This document shows positions 49,230 to 61,500 of a DNA stretch of 64,000 nucleotides, in pieces; position 1 is the stretch's first letter, and each line of letters begins with the position of its first letter. This DNA is from Musa acuminata AAA Group (Eukaryota; Streptophyta; Magnoliopsida; Zingiberales; Musaceae), in assembly GCF_036884655.1 (NCBI RefSeq), contig NC_088337.1, positions 32,222,501 to 32,286,500 on the forward strand, in the 5' to 3' direction. Both the position numbers and the translations under genes were made by a program. The notes below the pieces were generated by a model. That model did no database searches and had not been told where the DNA came from. It saw only the letters and a program-made list of their open reading frames with translations.

Positions 49230-49300
49230 AGAATTATAGTTCGTATTGTTTTGGCTTCGGTACAATTGCATTCTCCAAGTCGTCTGCAACGGGGTGGGAG

Positions 49301-52035
49301 ATGGGATCGGTGGATCGACCCAAGAAGAGGGGTCGCCTGTGGAAGAAGGCGGTCGTGCACTTCGCTCTCTGCTTCGTGATGGGCTTCTTCAGCGGCTTCG
49401 CGCCGCGCAGTACCGCCATCCTCTTCTCCGGCCGCCACGCCGAGCACCGCGTCCCCGCCGCACGCACCAAGTCCGTGGAGCGCCTCGTCGTCAACAGCAC
49501 GGTCGAGATCCCGGGGTCTTCTTCTGGCCGGGGACAGGGCAGCCACGACGAACCTCCTCCGCCCCTGGAGGTGGCGGGGGCGCGCGAGCCGCAGTCGCCG
49601 TCGCAGCGGCTGCTGATCGTCGTGACGACGACCCGGGCCGGTGACCGGCTCCAGGGCGCGCTCTTGCGGCGGCTGGCGCACACCCTGCGCCTGGTCCCCC
49701 CGCCTTTGCTGTGGATTGTTGTCCAGGACCACGCCGACGCCCTCGCCACCGCCGCGATGCTACGGACCACTGGCGTGATGTACAGGCACCTGACCTTCAA
49801 GGAGAACTTTACCGACCCGGTGGTGGAGGCCGATCACCAGCGCAACGTTGCCCTCAGCCACGTTGAGTACCACCGACTGTCTGGGATCGTGCACTTCGCC
49901 GGCGCATCTAACGTCTACGATCTCCAATTCTTCGACGAGATCAGGGAGATCGAGTATGACCCTTTTTTCCCTTTCCCTTCTTCCTCTTTTGGTTATCTCA
50001 TCCATTATAGTCTGACCTAATTAGCTGCAGGGGAGTAGTTTACATCACAATGGAACCTAACTCGATTAGTAGTAAGGAAAACTAAATGACGGAATTAGTA
50101 CAAATTTCTCCTGCATCGAAAGAGAAGTTTCTGTCTTCATCAATTATACCGAAGAAAAAGAAAACAAGTTTGTTTCTTTCTACTGCTGATCATCGAGAGA
50201 ACTTTGCACTTTAGCTCAAATATCTCATGCTCACAATCTTTTCCTTTTCATGATGACAAGGGGATCAAGTGTGATGATATCATCATCATCGAATCCTTCT
50301 TCTAATTTGTGCTTTTTCTCCTAGGAATTCTGCTTCGTATCCCAAATTAAAACAAGGGGATATGCTCCTTCATCGATGAGATAACCCTTGACGTCTTTCA
50401 CATGCTCCTTCATTGATCCATAGAAACAGAACATGATTTTGCATGCATTCCTGCCCTGTCGACTACAAAAAAAAGGTAGTATCGAGTCTTCATCCATTGA
50501 AGAATACAATCTTAGTCCATGTTGACACCTCTTAGTTTGGAATTTCATTTGAGCTTGAGATCCAATATGTGGAATGACGAGTTCCACGAATTCCAATTCC
50601 AGGAAATCATTTCTGTGACTAGATTTGCATGTCCGAACAAATCTGTATGGATTTGCAATTCCATCTCCTGGTCTTACAAAGTATAAGAGCAACAAGATTT
50701 CCTCTTTCTTTCTGAGTCCTAAATTCATTTCATGTCTGATTGTCTTTCGAATGTCAAAATTGGATTCTGAAATCTGATTCTACTGATTTGACATGAAGAA
50801 TCTCAATGGAATTCCTCTGTGGAATTGGTTCCGATATTCTAGCTTTTAGTTCAGCATGTTTAATGTTATAGCTTTCAATATTCTTCACCGGTAAAATTCC
50901 AAATTGTTTTACCATTGTTTCATTGACACATTCCTTCTGTGTCCCTCTCCCTCTAAAGCCATAATATAATTAGTTTCTAATTCCTTGTAAGTCAAAATTT
51001 CAGGTCATTCGGGACATGGCCAGTAGCAGTGGTATCAACAAACAAGAAGAGAGTGGTGGTGGATGGTCCAATTTGTCATTCATCGAAGGTCAAAGGGTGG
51101 ATCTCGAAGGACTTGAGCAATGACAAAAGGTTGCTGGTAACTAGCACAGACATGAATCCCAAACCTCCAAAGATTAATATTTCAGGCTTTGCATTCAATA
51201 GCTCGATGCTATGGGATCCTGAGAGGTGGGATCGCCCTACCTCATTGCCCGACACATCCCAGGTTAGTCTCTAGCATGATCTCATAAAATTCACAGATCA
51301 TTATCGTCAGAAGAAGCTCCTAAATTAGTTTTGTGCTTCCTAATTGGTTGGTTAAATTTCTTATTTGTCCATTTATCTACCAAAAGCACCTAAGATGGAA
51401 CATTGTGTTATCGGATACAAGAACTCTGCTTTACCCTGGCTTTATGTTCAAATAGCAGGTTTAGATGTTCTTTCCTGCTTTGGTATCTGTTGAATAAGTT
51501 AGTGACTAATGACACCATGTCTGTAACTCCATGCATCACTTGTATCTCTTTCATTCATCTTATATTGACTTCTGTTGTCCCATTTTGGCACATAACTGAC
51601 ACATGTATTAGATTCTTTTCAGCAGTAAATCACACATTAGTCCTCTAATATCTGAAAGGTTATCAAATGTCAACTGCCTAATTGACAGCAACCTTTCTCA
51701 ATCATTAGCCCGAGAAAAATGGTTAACAAAAATTTTACCCTTTCTTTGAATATGAACAAGTCTGGCATAAGAGGCCTCTGATTAGGACCAGCAACATGGC
51801 TTTTGTCTCACTTGATGGTGGCCAATCCACTCAAAAAATTCTCACACCTACTACTACACTTGTCTCTGCAGCTTATCACTTACTTCTTTGGTGATTAAAA
51901 TTTCAGGATTCAATCAAGTTTGTCCATGAAGTCATCCTAGAAGATGAGACCAAGTTGAAGGGCATTCCTGCTGACTGTTCTAAGATCATGGTGTGGCACA
52001 TGACCAGAGGAACTCCTCGGCCCATACACCATTAG
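49301..52035 (+). CDS. IRX9-like glycosyltransferase family 43 protein
   Basis: Three exons: 49301..49953, 51004..51262 and 51907..52035, phases 2 and 0, 346 residues, close to the usual IRX9 length. It is a type II Golgi protein: a basic N-terminus (DRPKKRGRLWKKAV) then a membrane segment at about residues 18-36 (VVHFALCFVMGFFSGFAP). The GT43 domain follows: LLIVVTTTRAGD, PPPLLWIVVQDH, HQRNVALSHVEYH, GIVHFAGASNVYDLQFFDEI, SFGTWPVAVV, FAFNSSMLWDPERWDRP, and FVHEVILEDETKLKGIP. IRX9 proteins are needed to extend the xylan backbone in a complex with IRX10 and IRX14 (family knowledge). The catalytic DxD seen in animal GT43 enzymes is replaced here by AGASN, as I recall for IRX9 itself. The first exon is very GC-rich. 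Confidence 0.92.
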
Positions 52036-52039
52036 GATC

Positions 52040-54200
52040 AAAGACCAAAGGTAGGTAAGGTGAGAAACCCAAAAGGTGGGGTTGTGTAAATTAGGAGATG
52101 AATTGTTGTTAGTTGTGATATTAGTAACTTTTTCTTTTGGGGAAGGCTAATTGGGCACCTCCCCAGCAATATTAATTATCATTACTTGTTGGTATTGTTT
52201 CACTTGGTTAATGCAAAGCTTGCACTTGTCGGCAACTCAACTTCCGAGATAAAGAATTCAAAGCTGAGAGAGAGATCATTCGGTCTCTGTTGCTGTGCGT
52301 CATGACTTGGGACATGAATCAAGTCGCGACCGGCTCATGTGGCGCGTGCGGCAGACAACTCAGCTCGCACGGCGTGCACGACTCAATCTACGGGAACCCC
52401 GATACGATCATCGTAGAGGTAATATTTTAATGGGAGGAGTTGTGCGCGTCACGAATCAAGTCGTGATCACCACTTAACTCGTTGTAGTGTTTGGCAAAAC
52501 AAAAGAAAAAATGAATAAATATTTTTATATTTAATAGCCTAAGAGCTCGGATTATACAAAATGCACAAAAACAGAAAAGAATATAGGCAATTTTCCTAAA
52601 ATTTATCAGAATTTTTGGGTTTTTATCTAAAAACACCCCTTCGATTTTTTTTTTCTGTTGAAAGTGCTCTTAAATCCAAATATCTCCGAACAACCCTTTC
52701 TCTTCTCACTCCAAACTTTTTTAAAGAATTTGTCCTAATTAATTTGACTTCATATTTTATATTTATATTTAATAAATAATATTTAATGATATCTTGCAAA
52801 AAAAGTTAATTAGTACTTGGGTCTATTGCGATTTTTGCACTTTCAAAATCTACATCGAAATCATTATATTTATGAAAGTGAAACAATTCATCTTATTTTT
52901 CAATTATTACTATATTAAACTTGATATAACATATTCTAACATCGGTCCCACGGACAAGACGGTTGCCATGGTGGACTTAGCATGTTATTCCGAAGCTAAG
53001 GTGGTGCGTGAAGCCATCTCAACATCCTGATATTGAATAAGATAGCCACTTACCATCTAAACTCCCAACACACAATAACGAGTACAGAACCCACCCCCGA
53101 GAATAGTGCTAGGGGTAAGCCTATAAACATTTACGTACGGAGATCCCGACGACCATTAACACCTACGTCCATCAACACACGGGTACGGAAGTCATCCCTA
53201 AGAACAACATAGGGGATTGGGACTTTAAACATTTACGTATAGAGATACCAGCAATCGTTAACACCTATGTACATTAACACATAACAACGGGTACAAAAGC
53301 TACCCCCGTGAACAATGCTGAGAGAGGTGGATACACACAATCACACCCCAACTCTATGCAGCAGAGCCTTTTTTAACTTAAATGTCGGAGGGATAAAGTC
53401 GAGGATCCTTCTTCCGATTTCGATCTGTGTGCAAGCACCCAACAAACAACCAAAGAAGATATATTCGACCTTCGTAAGAAAGAATAAGACCTATGCCCCC
53501 TCGATCAAATCTTGGGTTAACGTGCTCCAACTCAAAGATTGTGCTGATGATCTTGCGCCCTTGGGACATACCTATGTTTGCTGACACCTTGGCCACAGCC
53601 TAAAAAGGTTCAAAACAAAGCTGACATTGAGACGTTGAAACCTAGCGTGAACCTTCCTTTCCGTGTGATTGTGTGCTTTGAGGATGATGCCTTTATTCGT
53701 AGATACATGAATAATGAAGCCCAAGTCCGCTTAGCTGACGATATCCGCTTAGATGGCCTTACGTCATCTTCCCACAAGGGAAGCCTTCGCCGCATTGTCT
53801 TCCTTTCCTCGTGCTGTCACAAGAGATCAAATCAGGTAGGACACGGCCATGGCCACACTCAACCTATGCTTCTCTGCCCACGCTGGTCTACCGGCGTCGA
53901 GGCGAGAGTCGGTGATAAGAATATAAGATTGCAATGTCACAGGAGAAGACTCGCCTGATGACAGACGACACTGACCTTCTTAGTTTACTCCTTTTGAGGA
54001 GTACGGCGACGCGTAGCTTCTTCTTTCCGTAGCCACATGGTTGTCTCTTCTTCTTCTTCCATCCCTAAAAGTGATGCGAACACACTATGGATTCCCTTTC
54101 CCTCGATTTCCACTTCCCTCGGTCAGCCGAAAGAAAGCAAAAGCTTTCCTCTCAAGTATCTATGTGAGCACAAGCCACATCAACATCAAATTCATGGTCT
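52040..54200. other. intergenic with tandem repeat; no confident gene
   Basis: Contains an AT-rich segment (52.5-52.95 kb), the ~105-bp tandem repeat at 53.06-53.33 kb, and a GC-richer stretch at 53.33-54.2 kb. An open frame of 126 codons at 53,578-53,958 (+) has a fairly protein-like start (VNLPFRVIVCFEDDAFIRRY) but matches no family I know; it may be transposon-derived. Confidence 0.45.
53064..53325 (+). repeat. ~105-bp tandem repeat, about 2.4 copies
   Basis: Each unit begins AACACACRR then GGGTACRGAA and contains AACATTTACGTAYRGAGATMC and TTAACACCTAYGTMCATYAA. Units start at about 53,072, 53,179 and 53,276; the third is partial. Substitutions and small indels separate them. Confidence 0.7.
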
Positions 54201-54318
54201 CAAGAGTCTTTAAGATTCGCGCCCAGGGTGGTTACAGATCAGTGAAGGCCTTGGAGTCTTTATGATTCGCGCCCTGGGTTACAGGTCAGTGAAGGCCTTG
54301 GAGTCTTTAAGATTCGCG
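54198..54318 (+). repeat. ~50-bp tandem repeat next to a gene 3' end
   Basis: The unit GAGTCTTTAAGATTCGCGC followed by CCAGGGTGGTTACAGATCAG and TGAAGGCCTTG occurs twice in full and a third time in part (from about 54,204, 54,254 and 54,301). The last partial copy ends only about 10 bases before the stop codon of the minus-strand gene at 54,327. Confidence 0.8.
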
Positions 54319-54326
54319 CGCCAGGA

Positions 54327-55331
54327 TTACGCGTCGGCGAGGGAGCCCCGCTCCTCGGGAGAGGGGCTCGGGCGACGACGCCGGCCGCCGCTGCTGTTGC
54401 TGCTGGTCCAGAAGCAGTACGACGCTTCCGGGAGCGTTAGCTTCGCCGACGTCCGCCGAGCGGGCTCCGACTTGCTCCTCGGCAGCACCAGCGGCCGCTG
54501 CGACTCGGATCCCCTCGCTTCGACGTCGTCTTCCGCGTCCCCCTCTTCCTGCTGTTGCTGCTCCTCGCCTCGGCCACTCGCTTCCGTGGCCTCCTCCTGC
54601 TGCTCCGCTGCGGGAGGTTCCGGGGCCGGAAGGGGGGGCCCCGCGAATCGAGCGGTGGCGAGTGAGGACGCCCGGTTGTGCGGGGCGGATCGGCATCGCA
54701 TCAGTAGGAGTGCGTTCTTTGGCGGTACGAATACCCTGGTCTCCTCCTGCTCGGGCGCAGCTGTCTCCTCCACGTCCTCAACCACTTCTCGATCCGGCGT
54801 CGCTTTCCCATCTCCGACGAACTCCGTTGGTGGTGGCTGCCTGACCGGTTCGGGGTTCCGCTGCTTGTACGCCCAACTCCCGCCGGTTCGGATACGAGCC
54901 CATCCTCGCCACAGCGACCGTCGGCCTCCCCCGCCGCTTTTACCCCCCGTGGGCCTCTTCCGGACGGCGAACAGGCTGCAGAGAAGAGCCCCATGGAAGC
55001 ATCGGCACGGCATCAGAGACGACTTGCTTCTCGCCTTCTTGCACTTGGGCGTCTTCGGCTTGGCCGACCTCTTGCTCCGAATCCGGACTTGACCGATGCA
55101 GGTGACCTTGGGCGACGAGGGCTCCCCATCCTCCGCGGCCGTAGCCGCCGCCGAGGACGAGCGGCCGAGGCTCCCGCTGCGGGACACGAACATGGGGCTG
55201 GACCGGGCGGCGGAGGCGGAGCGGCCGCGGCTCCGGCTACCGCTGGCCTTGCGGGAGAGCAGGCCGGGCGGCGCCGGGAGCTTCTCCCTCCCTGGGCTGG
55301 ATGAGACGATGACGCCTCCGGGCTTCATCAT
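54327..55331 (-). CDS. basic plant-specific protein, uncharacterised
   Basis: A single open frame of 334 codons, very GC-rich. It starts MMKPGGVIVSSSPGREKL. The N-terminal 60 residues are Ser/Arg-rich (SRKASGSRSRGRSAS). A conserved-looking core KVTCIGQVRIRSKRSAK is followed by Lys-rich sequence and CRCFHGALLCSLFAVRK. The middle has LLLMRCRSAPHNRASSL, a motif I associate with a family of plant proteins of unknown function. A long Glu/Gln tract (EEQQQQEEGDAEDD) follows, then LPRSKSEPARR, and the end is RRRRPSPSPEERGSLADA. Probably nuclear or membrane-associated; no enzymatic domain. No intron is needed. The long antisense frame over it is composition-driven. Confidence 0.75.
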   Translation of the reverse strand: MMKPGGVIVSSSPGREKLPAPPGLLSRKASGSRSRGRSASAARSSPMFVSRSGSLGRSSSAAATAAEDGEPSSPKVTCIGQVRIRSKRSAKPKTPKCKKARSKSSLMPCRCFHGALLCSLFAVRKRPTGGKSGGGGRRSLWRGWARIRTGGSWAYKQRNPEPVRQPPPTEFVGDGKATPDREVVEDVEETAAPEQEETRVFVPPKNALLLMRCRSAPHNRASSLATARFAGPPLPAPEPPAAEQQEEATEASGRGEEQQQQEEGDAEDDVEARGSESQRPLVLPRSKSEPARRTSAKLTLPEASYCFWTSSNSSGGRRRRPSPSPEERGSLADA

Positions 55332-55339
55332 CCCCGGAG

Positions 55340-55900
55340 AGACGAGTAGCGAGGGTAGCTCGAGGGCGAGTTGTCGACCGACAGGGTTGGGGAAGGCAGC
55401 GATGGGGTGGTGGCGTGTAGCGTGTACGAGCTTTAAGGTCAGTGCTTGCTGAACTGTTAGCTGTACCAGCTGCCCTCTCGCTTTCTCTCTCTCTCACGGC
55501 TCGCGGTAGAGGAAGAATACTAACCACACGCGAGCGTGAGAGCTTTAAGGATAGTGCCATAACGAGAGGCAGAGTAGGTGCACGAGTGGGTGGCTCAACT
55601 TGGGGTTATTCTATTCCGAAGGACCCTTTTCTCCATAGTTGATTATATTTACCATTAAGTGTTTTCTGATGGTCAATAAATTAGCACTTTAAGCATCTAA
55701 TGTCGAGGTTACAATCTATAATTACTACCATCGGATCTAACACGAAGTTGGCCGAGTCATGGATTACATAATGTATATGTTATTTTAGGAATATTGGGAG
55801 GGGAGAAGAGTTATCTATCAACAATCGTAAAATTGATATAAAATTAATATAGTTCGACACTCTTTGCTTATATCGATGAAAAAAAATTAAATTAAATTTT
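55340..55900. other. promoter region and AT-rich flank
   Basis: Likely leader and promoter of the minus-strand basic-protein gene up to about 55.6 kb, including a (CT)n run at 55,479-55,495, then AT-rich unique DNA. No gene seen. Confidence 0.45.
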
Positions 55901-55929
55901 CTATCATGTAAAATTAATTTTAAATACTC

Positions 55930-56208
55930 ACCTCGAAGGTGATGGTTTTCGGGTTCGGAATTTTCCGTGACAACTTCGCAGTCAGCCACGTGGGGCTTGA
56001 AGCGAAGTTTTCGGATTATGGTCGCAATAGTAATTTCGAAATCGTTCAAGAAAGTTACGACGATTTCAGTGAGACGAGGGGCTTCGCCCATTCCATTACT
56101 GCTTCGCAGCCAGCCACGTGGGGCTTGGAGCGAGGTTTCCGGATTGGGGTCGTTGACTGCAAAGCGATCACGAAAAATTTCGGGCCCAAAAACCATTGCC
56201 TTGGAGGT
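55930..56208. mobile_element. inverted-repeat (foldback / MITE-like) element
   Basis: About 280 bases with terminal inverted repeats of roughly 54 bases. The left end reads ACCTCGAAGGTGATGG and the reverse complement of the right end ACCTCCAAGGCAATGG; similarity continues through TTTTCGGGTTCGGAATTTTC versus TTTTTGGGCCCGAAATTTTT to CGCAGTCA versus TGCAGTCA. Inside, the word CGCAGYCAGCCACGTGGGGC occurs twice in direct orientation, about 128 bases apart. Open frames on both strands result from this symmetry. Class is not determined; no clear target-site duplication. Confidence 0.6.
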
Positions 56209-56209
56209 C

Positions 56210-57820
56210 GATAGTTTCAACGCGACGTAGTCAGGCTGGCAACATGCGTGACCCATGCAAGAGGCTCTATCCATCTTATCGCTAATCGCGACATGCAAGT
56301 AGGCAACGAGGACGCACTCAACACGGGTGCCATCAAACCAATGCTAAAGCACCTCAAGACTTAAACATAAATCTTAAATATATATATTTTTATATTTTCT
56401 CTCACACTGTGCACTTAAAACATTTTCTCTATTTTCTTTGCTCTTTAACGAAACTTAGATACTTAGAGGTATTTATAGTAATAATTTTTAATTAATTAAT
56501 GATTTATCTTTCCACTTGAATCCCTAATCTTAAACCCAGTTTTTCCCCCAAAAAAAATTGAATCAAAGCTTATCCAAATAGTTTGAATCATCTTAAAGCT
56601 TCAAAAAAATAATTATCAATAAATACTAGATTTATTTTATATCGAGATCGAGATCGAGAGAGAGAGAGAGAGGTGATTGTGGAGGTATAATTTATATTCC
56701 GTACTCCATTAGCAACTTGGAAGTGGAACTGTTGATCAACATTGCTTGCTTCCCAAAAGTGGCTTTTTGGTGTGGTAGCCAATGCTACTTTATAGTTTTG
56801 GGTCTCTCTTTGACCTCCAGTTTGGACTAACATTCTTTGAGCTCCATGTCTATATTATTCATGTCCTGCCTTGCTCTGTGCAAACATTTCCTTTTGTCTA
56901 TGTTTTGTCCCACTGCCACTGACGTGCTCAAACTTTTCATTTAAATTCATCGCTCGGAGAGGGGATGAATCACTATGCATTCAGATTTTGTTCTTGCTGG
57001 ATGAATCATTGATCAATCATGAATGATAAAAGATCATGATTTTGATAAATATAAAATGATAATTTTGTTTGTATACTCTAATCCTCGATCAATCTATAAT
57101 TTTAAAAAATAATCATGAATACATAATTTAAATTTAGTATATAATTAAGAATTTTTTTTTTCAAAATCTTTATAGATTATTTTTTTCAAAAAATAATCTG
57201 GCATTGCACCAAAAACACAGACCCATGACTCCTCCTTCTCAATCTCCTAGTGTGACTCATCTAAAGCATATTTACTTCACCTTGCTAATCTAATCAACTT
57301 CCTCTAGTGATCGATCAACTTCTTCGACAATCCTTTATCATTGTGCAATTATGCTTGGTGGGAATTTCCTATGCTCTTATCTACTACTCAACATCTTTAC
57401 CAATATCCCCGTTCCTTTCTCATAAAAAATTGAACTACTCAACATCATGGGCATTCCCTATGATAATATCGGTGCCAAATACTTATGCACCAACTCGGTA
57501 TTCTACTCACTCATAAAATGCATTTTCATCGATTTCCACTTTGTCAGAGATCAAGTTATTAGACATTAACTACATATTTCTCACATCTATACTTCTGACC
57601 AACTAACAGACTCATTCACAAAGCTTCTTGCCCGTAGGATATTTCAGTCGCATAAATCCAAGATTAACATCCTTGATGAAAGCTCAATCTTACAAGCATA
57701 TAATAGAAGATCATGATGTAGATAAATATGGAATGATAATTTCATATTCCTTGCATGTTTTAATCCTCAATTAATCTATGATTTGAGGGTCAATCATGAT
57801 AGTGTCATGAGTACTATATG
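56210..57820. other. intergenic, AT-rich
   Basis: No gene is supported. It holds a GATCGA / (GA)n run at 56,643-56,671. Short fragments near 57.03-57.11 and 57.69-57.80 kb repeat the words ATCATGATTT, GATAAATATGGAATGATAAT and AATCCTCAATTAATCTATGA, suggesting an old direct duplication. Confidence 0.5.
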
Positions 57821-58195
57821 AGTCGACATGATTGGTCCACTATCGAAGGTGCATGCTCATCCAGGTATCTCTTCCTGATTGATGTGGGAGACTTCGTGAG
57901 GTAACATCAGACTGACAAATCAAAAGTTATTCTATTGGTGAGGACTCGGTTCAGGATGGCCATATAGGTAGATCGGGATCTTCTTGAGGTTGGATTGTCC
58001 GAGTGTCCTCGGACAACCAACCATCCTATAAAACTATATAATACGCCTGCGCCGGAGGTTACCCAACATCGCAACTCCGATGCTTAAGCCGGCAAAGGAG
58101 AGAAGACAATTGTTTAAACAGAAAGACTAAGTCAGCGTGTATAGAGCTCAGTGTGTATAAAGATATCTTTTTATAATAAATTATTTAATCAATGG
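57820..58195 (+). mobile_element. LTR-like fragment (retrotransposon promoter region)
   Basis: The order ATTGATGTGGGAGACTTCGT, a TATA-like CCTATAAAACTATATAATAC, GCGCCGGAGGTTACC, then CTCCGATGCTTAAGCCGGC is the kind of layout found in LTRs of plant retrotransposons (TATA box followed by a CCGATGCTTAAGTC-like word). No internal region or second LTR is visible, so this is probably a solo or truncated LTR. Inferred from memory of such LTRs. Confidence 0.4.
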
Positions 58196-58563
58196 TTGAG
58201 TTAGGAAAGCGTAATAATATCATTTAAGAAATACAAATGATATAAGCCTCATCCGATTTCTTTTCATCGATTCCATCAGATCAAATCAAGTGACTCGACA
58301 GATCGCTGGTACATGCAAAAGCGAAAAAGGTCAACCAGCCATCAGCGTTGTTTTCGGGTCGGATTCGAGGATTATGCGGACGCAGCCCGAGAAGCTTACG
58401 GATCTAAAGGAACGAGAACCATGCCCCAAATTTAAAGTCGGATTCAAGTGGGACATTGGGTCCCATCCGATACAAACGCTTATTGGATCCAAATTGAGGA
58501 TCAACCCGCGCCCGCTAACCCCTTTTCAAGCCCTTCGAGCCTCCGCTGCGTCGCGGCGCTCGG

Positions 58564-61500
58564 ATGGCGGCAGTCACCACCGGCCATCATTCTTCGCCTC
58601 CGCTGCCACCGCAGCCGCCTCTCTATTCCTTCGGCGTACCGTGGCCTGACCTCAACGAGGGTTTGCTATACACCGACGTAGTCCGATCCACCGGCAATGG
58701 TTTCAATCTCGCATTCTTCGACTTCCTTCCTTTGCCGCTCCTTGGTGCTATGGATTTCTTCTAAAGTTCTTGTTTCGTTTCTTTTGTTCACTTCGATTCG
58801 AATAGCTACGACTCTGATTGAGTTCTACTCTTCCAAGTACAAGAACTCGGCTCCTTTGCAAGGGTTTGTCGGACGTCGAAACCCTACTCGTATCTTCTCT
58901 TTGTCCTATTGTTTTGGGATCGGGGCTAATATGTTTTCATCTATTCTTGGGCAGCTGGCTTCAAAGAATTCGCAATCGCCAGGTTTTGGTGACCTTCCCA
59001 TCGTTATTTCAATTGATTCGATTTTCTGTTTCTTTTGCATTAAAAGTATTTCTATTATGTTTGATTTTTTGTTCAATCCTTTGGCTTCCAGATAACAGTT
59101 GATGGTGTAGTAGTAACGGATCCCTGTTTCGCACTCAGGTAATTATTCTTTACCACTTTCCTTCTTGATTTATGATCCATTTTAGGCTTGCAGAGAAGCA
59201 TCTATCCTCTTGAGTACTGCCATTTACCAAGGAAATATGATTCGTTCTTTTTTTGTGAGTACATACATGCGTGTTCCTGAAGATTAGTTAATAATTTCAC
59301 TCATGACCTTACTTGTTTAGAGATGGTGCTGAAGTTGTTTATCATCGTCTTCCTTGGAAGGAGCCTTTTGCGCCTTACTTGCTAGAAGTTCTTTATGAAG
59401 ATAACGACATGGTGAGCACTTCCAAAGTTTTATAAGAGAGTAAATTTGATAAGTTAAACTAGTATTTTTTTTCCTGAATTGTGGGTAAAAATTAACTGGT
59501 AACTTTTTGATCAACTCTACCCTGATTGCGCTAGTATATTCTGATGACAAATGCACTGTTGAAGCTGGAAGCTCATTGGGATCTGGAATCGGTCAAGATC
59601 ATTGTGCTCATGTTGATAATGAGATTGCAAGACTTAATGCACAAGAAATCATAAATGATAAAGGGGCAGTAGTAAATGAGCGATAGGTGTGGCTGTTTTT
59701 GAACCATGTTCTTTTCTTCTTGGATTGTCATGCAGACATGGCTATTGAAATGAATTAGTGTCACTTGTGTGGTATTATTATTTCTGATAGCTGTCAGATT
59801 TGTCATATGCTGGAGTAGGTTTAACAAAAGAAAGATATGTGTTCTCCTTTCTACTAAAGAGAACAAGGATATCTTTTCCTCCAACAAAAGAATTTATGTA
59901 TAAGAGCTTTCATATACCCAGCACCATAGCAGCAGCAGCAACAACAACAGTTCCAAATAAGAGCCCTAATGTCATATACAAATTAAATAAGCTGCTTATT
60001 CTTTATGATTTAGAGTTAGATTGGATCAAGAGTCTTATTAGGAAAAGCATAAGATAGAATTCTGGAATATTGGATAGCAAAGAGGGTATAGGTTATGGTT
60101 GATGGGTCTTAGAAGTAACCTTGATCTTGTGAAATCATAGAATGAGTAATTGATGAGTGTTGTATTATGAAGTCATGTTTGGCTGCCATGCATCCATCCT
60201 CACCTCGTTATAATCTCTTTTCTGATCTCCATGTATTCCTTTGATTCTTCTGTGTGTTAGATTTAATTAATTATCCCTGTTCCTGAATAAACTTGTGTTC
60301 ATTGAATTTGTTTAGATCTGATTGTTCTTGCTTGCTATTGATAATAATCAGTGCAGCCATGTGAGCCCTTCCAAGTTCATTTGAACTTAGTTCTGTTTTT
60401 AACTTTGTTTTTCATATACGTCCAGTAATATATGCTTGGGTTTTGAAGTTGTGATCATTGGATTTTCCTTGATATCTGATAAGCAGTACTCCCAACTGTT
60501 TCATATGCTGTTAAGAGGTGCTTTTATTGCTGGTTATTGAATGAGGCATTTGTAGATCTAGTTTCTTGTTGCTTCCTGGACTAAAACAAGTACCTATCTT
60601 TCTTTCTATAAACAATATTTATTTTTGTCTTTGATAATTTTGGCGACAAGGCAGTTAGCCATAAAGTGTAACAGGTCTTATGATGTGCTGTGCAAACAAA
60701 ACTTGTGAAATGTCAGCATATCAATTGAGTATTTATAGACATTTCCAATCACATGCCTAGCCCTTACAGGTGATGATGTGCACAGGTCTTGTTGTTGGAT
60801 GTTGAGCATGTACTCATGCGATAGTAAATTAATCAATAGAGAAATCATTTTGTTTTCTGAGTTGTTCTATAACTATTGGAGTTCTGATTTCTGGTTTGAG
60901 TTGTAGCTTCTGTATTAAATTGAGAGTAATTGTTGAGGACACTAGTACTAACTTCAATGAATCATTAATGTTTCCAAAGATTAGCTCAGAAAGTAGCAGC
61001 TTTACATTCAATTGACCTCTAAAGGATGGAGATGTCATCTGCTACTCTGGTTTGGAGTATGCTCCAACATCCAACAGGAGTTTCACTTATGATGGCATTA
61101 GTTGGTTGCAACAAATGAGGGAATGTAGAGTTACTAATAATTAACCCTCAATGAGTTAGAACTACATATTGAATAAATATAAAAGGCATGAATGCTTCTC
61201 CTGTGCAGTTGATTTATCACAAGAGAGGAAATTGTCATGATGCTCATTTTAAACCATCTTTGGTACAACATTGAGCAACTATGTTGATTAGAGAAATTGG
61301 AACTTTGAGATATGAGGAGATCTATTAATTATAAATTCCTTTTTTTGCTTAGGTTGCTATAAATAAACCTTCTGGTCTGCAAGTTTTACCTGGAGGACTT
61401 TTTCAGCAACGAACAGTTTTAATGCAGCTCCAATGGAAAGAATGGAATAAAGTTTCATCTGATTGTTCCAAGAGACGAATGACTCAAGAAACACATCCTG

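Noticed and set aside
49181..49800. Two overlapping open frames on the minus strand, 183 and 188 codons
   Set aside because: Antisense of the GC-rich first exon of the GT43 gene, which carries the recognisable protein.
54262..55092. Open frame of 276 codons on the plus strand
   Set aside because: Antisense shadow of the GC-rich minus-strand basic-protein gene. It is Ser/Ala/Arg low complexity with no family motif, while the minus frame carries KVTCIGQVR and SKSEP motifs.
55780..56298. Open frame of 172 codons, and plus-strand frames over the same place
   Set aside because: Generated by the inverted-repeat element; both strands encode related sequences because of the symmetry.
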